A DNA stretch of 6,223 nt from Dehalococcoidia bacterium (GTDB lineage: Bacteria; Chloroflexota; Dehalococcoidia; Dehalococcoidales; CSSed11-197). Below the pieces are notes generated by a model. That model worked only from the letters and a program-made list of their open reading frames with translations, was not told the origin of the DNA and made no database searches. The position numbers and the translations under genes were made by a program. Shown in pieces: positions 1 to 5,820 of the stretch; position 1 is the stretch's first letter, and the number at the start of each line of letters is the position of its first letter. The stretch lies in assembly GCA_003552785.1 (NCBI GenBank), contig PUOQ01000102.1, forward strand, positions 1-6,223, in the 5' to 3' direction.

Positions 1-188
1 ACTGGTAAAACCTGAGAGGGCTTCAAAACCCAAGCATCGGGATACAGTTCATTACTACAACCGTGTTAACTCAGGTTTGCCCTCACTATCAGGCCCCCAT
101 GCTTCGCGCCCCTGGGCTAAATCATTAAAATCACTTGCATACGGAATCAATACATTATGAGGTGTTTGTATTCACTGCCTACTAAGAG
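1..188. other. Left-edge stretch with no recognisable gene
   Basis: I see no convincing gene here. One plus-strand frame is open from position 2 to a TGA at 158-160 (52 codons), so it could be the 3' end of a gene entering from the left. Its translation resembles nothing I know, and an opening of this length is expected by chance. There is a perfect 9-bp inverted repeat (AAACCTGAG at 8-16, CTCAGGTTT at 70-78). A second, overlapping pair (GAGGGC at 16-21, GCCCTC at 79-84) cannot nest with it. These could be fragments of a transcript-end structure, but no U-tract follows. Confidence 0.3.
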
Positions 189-217
189 TTGACAGTTACT
201 AAGCTCCCATTTAACAT
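189..217 (+). promoter_or_regulatory. Candidate sigma-A promoter for the small exporter gene
   Basis: A perfect -35 hexamer TTGACA (189-194) is followed after 17 bases by TAACAT (212-217), which matches the -10 consensus at four of six positions. Transcription would begin near 224, about 50 bases before the TTG start at 273. The -35 match is strong and the -10 is mediocre. Confidence 0.45.
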
Positions 218-245
218 TGACTGTATATCGAGCCTTTGCTAAACT
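217..245 (+). promoter_or_regulatory. Second, overlapping candidate promoter
   Basis: TTGACT (217-222), a 17-base spacer and TAAACT (240-245) form another sigma-A-like pair, directly downstream of the first. It would start transcription near 252, leaving a leader of about 20 bases. The -10 matches four of six consensus positions. The two elements could be tandem promoters, or only one is real. Confidence 0.3.
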
Positions 246-272
246 TGCTAATATATTTGAAACGGTGCATTA

Positions 273-827
273 TTGTTTGCTGAAAGAATAAGCGACTGGT
301 TGCTGGCTACGGGTTTTGCTTCAGAGCTGGTCATTATTGTAATTGCTGCTTTGCCTGTTATTGAGTTAAGAGGCGCAATCCCCTTCGGAATAAATTTCCT
401 GGGACTGGACTGGTTTTATGTTTTGCCTCTGGCAATACTGGGCACTTTTTTACCTGTTCCGTTCATTTTGCTTTTTTTAGAGGGGGCCTCAAGGGTTTTA
501 AGCCGCTTTCCTGTTTTTGACAGGTTTTTTACCTGGTTGTTTACCCGCACCAGAAAGAGGAGCCGCATAATCGAAAAATCAAAACGAGCCGGCCTTGCAA
601 TTTTTGTCTCTATTCCTTTACCAATTACAGGTGCCTGGACAGGATCGCTGGCAGCGGTATTGCTGGGAATGAGCCGGGGATGGGCAAGCCTTTCAATATT
701 CATTGGAGTAGTTACCGCTGGCATAATCGTTACTATTCTCAGTGTGCTGGGGTGGCTGGGTGCTGCAATCGCAGGAGTAATTTTGTGTGGATTTGTGGGC
801 GCTGGTATCTGGAGTTCATCCAGTTAG
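273..827 (+). CDS. COG2426 family small multidrug export protein
   Basis: This 184-residue integral membrane protein belongs to the family called small multidrug export protein (COG2426, Pfam Sm_multidrug_ex). The transported substrate is not established for most members, so the name is a family label. Two conserved signatures are visible: ELRGAIP at residues 31-37, and the PLPITGAWTGSLAA block at about 115-128. Hydrophobic segments lie at about 19-30, 48-70, 108-131, 138-160 and 162-180. A basic loop rich in Arg and Lys at 92-106 is probably cytoplasmic. The length is normal for the family. The start is a TTG: an in-frame TGA at 258-260 and the absence of ATG or GTG before the conserved region leave it as the best choice. 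GGTG at 264-267, five bases upstream, is a weak Shine-Dalgarno match. The gene is followed 48 bases later by a tRNA gene and looks monocistronic. The family call is secure; the function is not. Confidence 0.9.
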   Translation: MFAERISDWLLATGFASELVIIVIAALPVIELRGAIPFGINFLGLDWFYVLPLAILGTFLPVPFILLFLEGASRVLSRFPVFDRFFTWLFTRTRKRSRIIEKSKRAGLAIFVSIPLPITGAWTGSLAAVLLGMSRGWASLSIFIGVVTAGIIVTILSVLGWLGAAIAGVILCGFVGAGIWSSSS

Positions 828-828
828 T

Positions 829-858
829 TTGATTTTACCATCCGGCAGGTGTTAAATT
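829..858 (+). promoter_or_regulatory. Candidate promoter for tRNA-Arg
   Basis: TTGATT (829-834), an 18-base spacer and TAAATT (853-858) each match four of six consensus positions. They would place the transcript start near 865, about 10 bases before the mature tRNA. Read-through from the upstream exporter gene is an alternative, because no terminator separates them. Confidence 0.35.
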
Positions 859-875
859 TAATAGACGCTTCTTTC

Positions 876-951
876 GTCCCTGTAGCTCAGTGGATAGAGC
901 GGCTGCCTTCTAAGCAGCGGGTCGTGGGTTCGAATCCCTCCAGGGACGCCA
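876..951 (+). tRNA. tRNA-Arg (anticodon UCU)
   Basis: This is a complete 76-base cloverleaf including an encoded CCA end (949-951). The acceptor stem pairs GTCCCTG (876-882) with CAGGGAC (941-947), and the discriminator base is G948. The D arm is GCTC/GAGC. The anticodon stem pairs GCTGC (902-906) with GCAGC (914-918) around the loop CTTCTAA. The anticodon TCT at 909-911 reads AGA arginine codons. The T arm contains the canonical GGTTCGAATCC core. No copy of the tRNA 3' end occurs elsewhere in the window, so there is no sign of an integrated element here. Confidence 0.97.
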
Positions 952-1035
952 TAATCAAGCATTTTGGTTTGATCCTGTGTTATTCACATGTTTCCCCTGG
1001 TTGATTAGTATTTTAAAAAACTTTCCTGCCAATAA

Positions 1036-1065
1036 AAAACCTCACCACGTTTGTGATGAGGTTTT
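1036..1065 (-). terminator. Terminator after rplT, probably bidirectional
   Basis: AAAACCTCA (1036-1044) pairs perfectly with TGAGGTTTT (1057-1065). One C/A mismatch follows, then an inner CAC/GTG stem and a GTTT loop. Read on the minus strand the stem ends in a run of six T, correct for ending the thrS-infC-rpmI-rplT operon 21 bases past the rplT stop. On the plus strand it also ends in TTTTGT, so it can stop transcription from the tRNA side. Placement between convergent units supports a shared role. Confidence 0.85.
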
Positions 1066-1085
1066 GTCTGCCCCTTAAGGATTAT

Positions 1086-1436
1086 TTACCCGGATTGTTT
1101 TGAGATTTCTACCAGCTGGGAGAAAGCCTCCGGTTGTTGAACTGCCATATCTGCCAGAACTTTCCGGTTCAGGTCTATTCCGGCTTGCTTTAAGCCGTAA
1201 ATAAAATTACTGTAATTGGTGCCGTTGTTTTGAACTGCCGCACTAATACGGCTGATCCACAAACGCCGCATGTCTGACTTTCGCTCACGCCTGTGAGCAT
1301 ATGCATAGCTCAACGAATGAAGCATGGCTTCATGGGCGCGCCTGTAAAGCGAATGGCGGCTGGCTCTTTGACCTTTGGTTAGTGCTAATACTTTCTTATG
1401 TCTTTTGCGTGTTGTAACACCGCTTTTTACTCTCAA
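1086..1436 (-). CDS. rplT: 50S ribosomal protein L20
   Basis: L20 binds 23S rRNA early in large-subunit assembly, and in characterised bacteria it also represses its own operon. The 116-residue product has the family's usual length. Its basic N-terminal RNA-binding extension (residues 1-50, with RKRHKKVL) is followed by RRLWISRISAAVQNNG and the C-terminal GLKQAGIDLNRKVLADMA block typical of L20. The start is TTG at 1436-1434, behind a strong GAGGAG ribosome binding site (1444-1449) with a 7-base spacer. The protein begins MRVKSG, where most relatives begin MPRVKxG, so the second-residue proline is absent. It is the last gene of the cluster, 20 bases after rpmI, and is followed by a terminator. 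Confidence 0.97.
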   Translation of the reverse strand: MRVKSGVTTRKRHKKVLALTKGQRASRHSLYRRAHEAMLHSLSYAYAHRRERKSDMRRLWISRISAAVQNNGTNYSNFIYGLKQAGIDLNRKVLADMAVQQPEAFSQLVEISKQSG

Positions 1437-1443
1437 TGTACTT

Positions 1444-1449
1444 CTCCTC
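1444..1449 (-). promoter_or_regulatory. Ribosome binding site of rplT
   Basis: GAGGAG on the minus strand lies seven bases upstream of TTG at 1436-1434. This strong site decides the noncanonical start of rplT; no ATG or GTG lies in frame near the conserved N-terminus. Confidence 0.8.
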
Positions 1450-1456
1450 TTTCTGG

Positions 1457-1657
1457 TTAAACCCCGTAAGGTATGAGACGGCTAACCCGTTTTCTGTCAA
1501 CAGGGCTGACCGGTATGGTTTCGTCAAACAGACGTTTGACACGGGCCGACTTTTTACGCCTCAGGTGGCTTTTCATCCCCTTTGCACGCATCAATTTACC
1601 GGTACCGGTTATGTGAAAACGGCTCTTAGCTCCTTTGTGTGTCTTTAATTTTGGCAT
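1457..1657 (-). CDS. rpmI: 50S ribosomal protein L35
   Basis: L35 is a small basic large-subunit protein. The 66-residue product has the canonical MPKLKTHKGAKSRF start, the KSHLRRKKSARVKRL middle and the C-terminal DRKRVSRLIPYG motif, and its length is normal. It starts with ATG at 1657-1655, which lies inside the 3' end of infC (32-base overlap). The upstream sequence has only a weak, distant GAAGGGA. Translation is therefore probably coupled to ribosomes finishing infC. It sits 20 bases before rplT, in the universal infC-rpmI-rplT order. Confidence 0.97.
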   Translation of the reverse strand: MPKLKTHKGAKSRFHITGTGKLMRAKGMKSHLRRKKSARVKRLFDETIPVSPVDRKRVSRLIPYGV

Positions 1658-2204
1658 CTTTTTCTTTTATCCCTTCTTTAGCTTTTGTTTTAGTGCTTGA
1701 CAGTGGTGAAATGATGGCATGCAATCTGCCGCCTTCCCGTGCGGCGGATTTTTCAACCGAGGCAACATCACTCAGCCTCTCAGCCATTCGGCCGATTAGC
1801 TTTAAACCAAGCTCCGGATGAGCATTTTCACGCCCCCGAAACATTACAGTGACTTTTACCTTATCTCCATCTTCTAAAAGCTTGCGAGCAACTTTAGCTT
1901 TAGATTCAAAGTCGTGCTCGCCAATTTTAGGCCGCAATCTTATTTCACGCAGTAAAGCCTGCTTCTGGTTTTTCTTTGCTTCCTTTTCTTTTTTGGTCTG
2001 ATCGTACTTATACTTACCGTAATCCATCAAGCGGCATACAGTAGGCGTTGCTGTTGGCGCAACTTCTACCAGATCCATATTCTGACGTCTTGCTGTCTCA
2101 AGGGCCTGGGCAATGGGCAAAATGCCCAGCTGTTCTCCCTTTTCTCCGACCACTCTTACTTCTTTGCCCCTGATGCGCTCGTTAATACGTAGTTCTTTAA
2201 TTAT
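1626..2204 (-). CDS. infC: Translation initiation factor IF-3 with an ATA/ATT start
   Basis: IF3 binds the 30S subunit, keeps it apart from 50S and rejects wrong start codons or tRNAs. The N-domain motifs are ELRINERIRGKEVR and GEKGEQLGI, followed by DLVEVAP and CRLMDYGKYKY. A basic linker (KKEKEAKKNQK) leads to the C-domain with REIRLRPKIGEHDF, GDKVKVTVMFRGRE and HPELG. The nearest canonical start, GTG at 2153-2151, would remove about 17 conserved N-terminal residues. The frame is open back to a TAG at 2226-2228 with no ATG, GTG or TTG in between. I therefore place the start at ATA 2204-2202 (192 residues), 11 bases after GGAGG; ATT at 2201-2199 is the alternative. Geobacillus IF3 has one residue more before its conserved Asn-Glu, which slightly favours ATA. 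Past the usual end near RLHAIISP, a 25-residue Lys/Glu-rich tail follows, and its last codons overlap rpmI. Confidence 0.93.
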   Translation of the reverse strand: MIKELRINERIRGKEVRVVGEKGEQLGILPIAQALETARRQNMDLVEVAPTATPTVCRLMDYGKYKYDQTKKEKEAKKNQKQALLREIRLRPKIGEHDFESKAKVARKLLEDGDKVKVTVMFRGRENAHPELGLKLIGRMAERLSDVASVEKSAAREGGRLHAIISPLSSTKTKAKEGIKEKDAKIKDTQRS

Positions 2205-2215
2205 GTTTGTTGCTA

Positions 2216-2221
2216 CCTCCC
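2216..2221 (-). promoter_or_regulatory. Ribosome binding site of infC
   Basis: GGGAGG on the minus strand is the only strong Shine-Dalgarno sequence ahead of infC. It lies 11 bases before ATA (2204) and 14 before ATT (2201), and more than 60 bases before the GTG at 2153. It therefore supports initiation at the upstream noncanonical codon. Confidence 0.75.
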
Positions 2222-2258
2222 ATGACTAAGAATCAATAATTGACTATAACATAGTCAT
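2222..2258 (-). repeat. Three-arm inverted repeat ahead of the infC ribosome binding site
   Basis: In minus-strand order, arm 1 ATGACTAT (2258-2251) can pair over 7 bp with arm 2 ATAGTCA (2247-2241, 3-base loop), or over 7 bp with arm 3 TAGTCAT (2228-2222). Arm 3 directly abuts the GGGAGG site. The two pairings exclude one another. They could form only in transcripts reading through from thrS, because the candidate infC promoter overlaps arms 1 and 2. Confidence 0.45.
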
Positions 2259-2271
2259 AAAAACGAATCAA
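2243..2271 (-). promoter_or_regulatory. Candidate promoter for infC-rpmI-rplT
   Basis: TTGATT (2271-2266), a 17-base spacer and TATAGT (2248-2243; five of six consensus) make a good sigma-A pair between thrS and infC. Transcription would begin near A2237, about 33 bases before the ATA start. A separate promoter would let IF3, L35 and L20 be made independently of ThrRS, as is known in other bacteria. Confidence 0.6.
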
Positions 2272-2279
2272 GGTCAGCG

Positions 2280-4016
2280 TTATAAGCTTCGTTCATTAAC
2301 CTTGTTAATAATGTCTTTAAGTAAATTATTTGGCAATACGTTATTAATTTGTTCGCCGCTACGCCACCGGACAGAAACAGTGCCGGCATCAACTTCTTTG
2401 TCGCCAACTATTAGCATGCACGGCACCTTTTTCATCTGGGCTCGGCGTATTTTATGATTAACGGTAGATGAACTGGTGTCGACTTCAACTCTCAGGAGCT
2501 CTTTTCTGAGATTGCCTTCGATTCTTTTTGCATAATCAAGATGCCTGTCGGCAACCGGTAAAATCTGCACCTGCACAGGTGCCAGCCATAAAGGGAAGGC
2601 ACCTCCGTAATGTTCAATTAAGCAAGCCATAAAGCGTTCCATGCTGCCCAGCACAGTGCGGTGAATCATGGCTGCCGGTTGCTCCTGACCATCTTCGCCT
2701 ATGTAGCTCACATTAAAACGCTGGGGGAGGTTAAAATCTATTTGGATGGTAGGGCCCTGCCAGGCTCGTTTCATGGCATCTTCAAATTTGATGTCAATTT
2801 TTGGACCATAAAATACGCCTTCGCCGGGGTCAACTTCGTATTCAATTGCAGCTTTCTCAAGTGCATCTTTCAGTGTTTGCGTTGCGCTTTCCCACATTTC
2901 ATCGGTGCCTGCATATTTATCCGGTCGGGTGGATAGTTTAACCTGGTATTTCTCAAATCCAAAAGTTTTAATCATGAACATGGCCAGTTCAAGCACCTGG
3001 ACTGCTTCGCCCTCCAGTTGATTGTATCTGCAGAAAATATGCGAATCATCCTGAGTAAAGCCCCTTACTCTGGACATTCCGTGCAAGGTCCCGGAGGGTT
3101 CATAGCGGTAAACAGTTCCCAGCTCAGCGAACCTCAGCGGTAATTCACGGTAACTGCGCTTGTGTGAATTGTATATCAGTATATGATACAGGCAATTCAT
3201 TGGTTTTATCAGATATTCATCTTCGTCGATAACCATGGGGCTATAGAGATTATCGCGGTAAAAATCCCAGTGGCCGCTGGTTTTCCACAAGTTTAATTTT
3301 GCAATATGTGGAGTATATAAGACGCTGTAACCCCTTTTATCATGCTCCTGTTTCCAGAAATCCTCGATTGTACGGCGCACAGCAGCACCGGCCGGATGCC
3401 AGCAGACAAGCCCTGGCCCGGCTTCATCGTAAATACTGTACAGGTCAAGTTCTTTGCCCAGCTTGCGGTGATCCCTTAGAGCCGCCTTTTTTAGCATTTC
3501 CAGGTGTTCGTTGAGTTGTTTCTTGTCGGTAAAAGCCAGGCCGTATATTCGCTGAAGCATGGGCCTTTTTTCGTCGCCTTTCCAGTAAGCGCCGGCAATA
3601 CTTGTTAGCTTGAATGCTTTAATTTGGCCGGTTGTATCAATATGTGGCCCGCGGCATAAATCTACGAATTCTCCATGAGAATAAAGACCAATTTTTTCAT
3701 CAGGGATTTCATCAATCAATTCAAGTTTATAAGGCTGATTTTTAAATAATTTCCGGGCATCACTGCGGTTTGCCTCTTTATAAATAAAAGGCTGGTTGGC
3801 CTTGATGATTTCTTTCATTCTGGCCGTAATAACAGGTAAGTCATCAGGGCTTAAAGGTCGCGGCAACTCAAAATCATAGTAAAAACCATTTTCAATTGAC
3901 GGCCCGATTCCAAGCTTTGCATCGGGGAAAAGGCTTAAAACTGCGTCTGCCATTATGTGAGCAGTTGAATGACGCATGGCTTCAAGTTTTAAGTTAAAAT
4001 CTGTTTCAGCAGGCAA
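2280..4016 (-). CDS. thrS: Threonyl-tRNA synthetase lacking the TGS domain
   Basis: This class II synthetase activates threonine with ATP and charges tRNA-Thr. The 578-residue product is about 60 shorter than the common 635-645-residue form. It begins almost directly at the editing domain, so the N-terminal TGS domain is absent. Editing-site residues are intact (H16 and H20 in HSTAH; C121 and H125 in CRGPH). In the catalytic core the zinc ligands C275, H326 and H452 are present, equivalent to C334, H385 and H511 of the E. coli enzyme. Motif 2 (RYEPSGTLHGMSRVRGFTQD) and motif 3 (HRTVLGSMERF) are present. The anticodon-binding domain runs from about 478 to the end. The start is TTG at 4016-4014, with a GTGAT extended Shine-Dalgarno match five bases upstream. 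An in-frame TGA at 4025-4023 rules out a longer N-terminus without a sequence error. It lies 75 bases before infC and has its own candidate promoter and leader hairpin. Confidence 0.97.
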   Translation of the reverse strand: MPAETDFNLKLEAMRHSTAHIMADAVLSLFPDAKLGIGPSIENGFYYDFELPRPLSPDDLPVITARMKEIIKANQPFIYKEANRSDARKLFKNQPYKLELIDEIPDEKIGLYSHGEFVDLCRGPHIDTTGQIKAFKLTSIAGAYWKGDEKRPMLQRIYGLAFTDKKQLNEHLEMLKKAALRDHRKLGKELDLYSIYDEAGPGLVCWHPAGAAVRRTIEDFWKQEHDKRGYSVLYTPHIAKLNLWKTSGHWDFYRDNLYSPMVIDEDEYLIKPMNCLYHILIYNSHKRSYRELPLRFAELGTVYRYEPSGTLHGMSRVRGFTQDDSHIFCRYNQLEGEAVQVLELAMFMIKTFGFEKYQVKLSTRPDKYAGTDEMWESATQTLKDALEKAAIEYEVDPGEGVFYGPKIDIKFEDAMKRAWQGPTIQIDFNLPQRFNVSYIGEDGQEQPAAMIHRTVLGSMERFMACLIEHYGGAFPLWLAPVQVQILPVADRHLDYAKRIEGNLRKELLRVEVDTSSSTVNHKIRRAQMKKVPCMLIVGDKEVDAGTVSVRWRSGEQINNVLPNNLLKDIINKVNERSL

Positions 4017-4031
4017 TTTAAATCACATCAC

Positions 4032-4072
4032 ACAAAAGCTCCTCTAAACTTGCCTGTCCGAGGAGCTTTTGT
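4032..4072 (-). promoter_or_regulatory. thrS leader hairpin, possible attenuator
   Basis: A perfect 13-bp stem (ACAAAAGCTCCTC at 4072-4060 with GAGGAGCTTTTGT at 4044-4032) encloses a 15-base loop and ends 15 bases before the thrS start. The GC-rich core followed by TTTTGTGTG looks like an intrinsic terminator. It lies downstream of the candidate thrS promoter, so it would act on the thrS leader itself as well as ending the upstream gene. No T-box consensus and no threonine-rich leader peptide are visible. GAGGAG in the 3' arm is too far (22 bases) to be the thrS ribosome binding site. Confidence 0.65.
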
Positions 4073-4099
4073 TATATATCCTCAGTGTATTAGTGGAAA

Positions 4100-4129
4100 A
4101 TTATATCAATAAACCATCCATCAAATCAA
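4100..4129 (-). promoter_or_regulatory. Candidate promoter for thrS
   Basis: TTGATT (4129-4124), an 18-base spacer and a perfect TATAAT (4105-4100) lie upstream of thrS. Transcription would start near 4093, giving a leader of about 77 bases that contains the 13-bp hairpin. Confidence 0.6.
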
Positions 4130-4158
4130 GGGCAGCGAAGCAATTCCCCGTCCCTTGA
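4126..4158 (-). repeat. Inverted repeat just after the alanine-rich gene
   Basis: TCAAGGG (4126-4132) and CCCTTGA (4152-4158) form a 7-bp stem with a 19-base loop containing GCGAAGCAATTCCCC. It begins seven bases past the stop of the alanine-rich gene. It may be a weak terminator, although only TTT follows on the minus strand. The loop resembles short interspersed palindromic repeats, but there is a single copy here. It overlaps the -35 of the thrS promoter. Confidence 0.35.
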
Positions 4159-4164
4159 ATTGTT

Positions 4165-5820
4165 TTACAGGCCCTGCGCCAGCGCTACAGCAATTAAAAC
4201 AGTGCCTATAATAAGGCTTGAGATAATGACAAGAACGTATATCGCCCATTCGGATTGTGTTATACGCTTTACCACCTTTTTGATGAGAGCTTCTTCGGCT
4301 TTAGCCATTGCCTCCTCTGCCGCCTCCTGGGCGGCTTTGGCTATTTCTTCACTGCGAGATGCGGTTTGCTGTGCGGCTTCGATAGCAGCCCTGGCTGCTT
4401 CAGCTGCATCTTCAGCTTTCATGGCAGCCTGTTCACCTGCAGCCCTGATAGCAGCTTTGATGGCGTCATCACTGGCATAACCTGCTTCTTCGGCCTTCCG
4501 GCTTAGTTCATCAGCAAGGGCACTGGCTTTTTCAGCAGCATCTTTGGCTTCCTGGCCAGAGGTTCCTGTTTGTTCTGATAAAGTACCGGTTACATGCTTT
4601 CCTGCTTCAATAGCTTCATCTCCTGCAACAGACGCAGCATCGGCTTTCCTGGAAAGATCAGATGCCAGCCTGGCTGCAAGAGAGGCCGCTTCACTGGCTT
4701 CTCTACTGGCATCTTCCGCTTTTCTAATCGATTCTGAAGTTTTTTTGGATGATGCTTCTTGTGCAGCAATATTAGCCTGTGTTATAGCTTCATCAGCTCT
4801 TTTTAATGCTTCATCACTGGCAGTCATAGCGCTAGCAAGCGATGCCTTTGTCATTCTGGCAGATTCCTGTGCTTTTGCAGCAGCTTGTTCAGCAATCGAG
4901 CGTATCGCAGCACCGAGAGCTTCATCCCCAGCCGAGTCTGCATCTTCAGCCTTAGTTCTCGTATTCTGTGCAATTTTAAAAGCGTTTTCTGCCGCCTTCT
5001 TGGCCTCCGTGCCGGATTCCTCTGTCTGGCTGGCAATCTCTCCAGAGGTCTTACCGGCAGCCATAACGGCTTCTTCGCCGGATATTTCTGCCATTTCCCC
5101 TTTTCGAGTAAGTTCATCAGAAATTCGGAATGCGTTTGAAGCAGCTTTTTTTGATTCACGCCCGGCTTCATCTGCTTTTCTGGCGGTTTCAGGGTTCAAT
5201 TGCTCGAGTGCTTCACTGGCGGCATTTCTGGCGTTCTTTGCCGCTTCATCAGCAAGCCTGGCGGAATTTTCGGCAGCCTTAATTGATTCTTCAATTGCGC
5301 GTCGTGAAAGTGCAGCTACCTCATCTGCTCGAATTGCAGCCTCGTCTGCCCTGCGAGAACTTTCGATTGCAGCTTCCCTGGCAGAAAGCTCTACCTCTTC
5401 GGCTTTAACGGTAGCTTCCTCGGCAGCATATTTTGCAGCGCGAGCGGTTTCCTCTGCTTTCAGGGCGGCCTCTTCAGCTCTTTTAACGGCTTCTTCTGCA
5501 CTGGCTATAGCTTCATGGCTGGCTTCTTCAGCTTTACGAGCTTCCTCGGCCGCTGTCTTTTTGAAAGCTTCAGTTGCCTCTTCTGTTTCCCTGGAAGCTT
5601 TTAAAGCAGTGGCTTCGGCATGTTCAGAAGCAGACGTTGCTTCGCTGGCAGCTTTGCCTGCAACCTGGGCAGCATTTTCAGCCCTCCTTGCTGCTTCAAA
5701 AGCGGCGCGAATACTATCCTCCATTTCATCGAGTATGCGGGGCAGAGGCCTGGTCATGATTTTCGGGGGTGGTGGTGCCTGTTCTGATGGATCTTGTGCG
5801 GGCTCCGTTTTCTTGGCCAT
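4165..5820 (-). CDS. Alanine-rich tail-anchored helical repeat protein, function unknown
   Basis: I recognise no family. The 551-residue product starts with ATG at 5820-5818, five bases after AGGAGG; the same frame is open further upstream, but that extension lacks such a site. Residues 1-30 are Pro-rich and probably disordered, with PPPPK at 16-20. Residues 31-515 are dominated by Ala, Glu, Lys, Ser and Asp, almost free of Pro (one at 210) and aromatics, and predict as nearly continuous helix or coiled coil. AEEA/KAEEA-type short repeats fill about 86-205. Four related units of about 50 residues follow, as two pairs (226-323 and 378-475). A basic patch (KKVVKR, 514-519) precedes one hydrophobic helix at about 525-548, and only a few residues lie beyond it. 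No signal peptide is seen. This is tail-anchor architecture, with the long rod most likely in the cytoplasm by the positive-inside rule. It has its own promoter and may be monocistronic. A chemoreceptor is unlikely, because no conserved hairpin-tip or sensor domain is present. Confidence 0.88.
   Translation of the reverse strand: MAKKTEPAQDPSEQAPPPPKIMTRPLPRILDEMEDSIRAAFEAARRAENAAQVAGKAASEATSASEHAEATALKASRETEEATEAFKKTAAEEARKAEEASHEAIASAEEAVKRAEEAALKAEETARAAKYAAEEATVKAEEVELSAREAAIESSRRADEAAIRADEVAALSRRAIEESIKAAENSARLADEAAKNARNAASEALEQLNPETARKADEAGRESKKAASNAFRISDELTRKGEMAEISGEEAVMAAGKTSGEIASQTEESGTEAKKAAENAFKIAQNTRTKAEDADSAGDEALGAAIRSIAEQAAAKAQESARMTKASLASAMTASDEALKRADEAITQANIAAQEASSKKTSESIRKAEDASREASEAASLAARLASDLSRKADAASVAGDEAIEAGKHVTGTLSEQTGTSGQEAKDAAEKASALADELSRKAEEAGYASDDAIKAAIRAAGEQAAMKAEDAAEAARAAIEAAQQTASRSEEIAKAAQEAAEEAMAKAEEALIKKVVKRITQSEWAIYVLVIISSLIIGTVLIAVALAQGL

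Noticed and set aside
2..160. 3' end of a left-edge protein gene
   Set aside because: The frame is open for 52 codons, but its composition and sequence suggest no family, and chance explains the length.
876..951. tRNA-Arg as an attachment site for an integrated element
   Set aside because: No duplicated tRNA 3' end and no integrase occur in the window.
952..1007. Inverted repeat TAATCAA/TTGATTA downstream of the tRNA
   Set aside because: It is seven AT-rich base pairs with a 42-base gap and no U-tract; it is likely chance.
1436..1648. 70-codon plus-strand open frame
   Set aside because: It is a shadow over rpmI, whose L35 product is unmistakable.
4017..4093. T-box riboswitch upstream of thrS
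   Set aside because: The leader is too short and lacks the conserved T-box sequence and a specifier loop; only one hairpin is present.
4126..4158. Member of an interspersed palindromic repeat family
   Set aside because: The loop resembles such repeats, but there is one imperfect copy and no second one to compare with.
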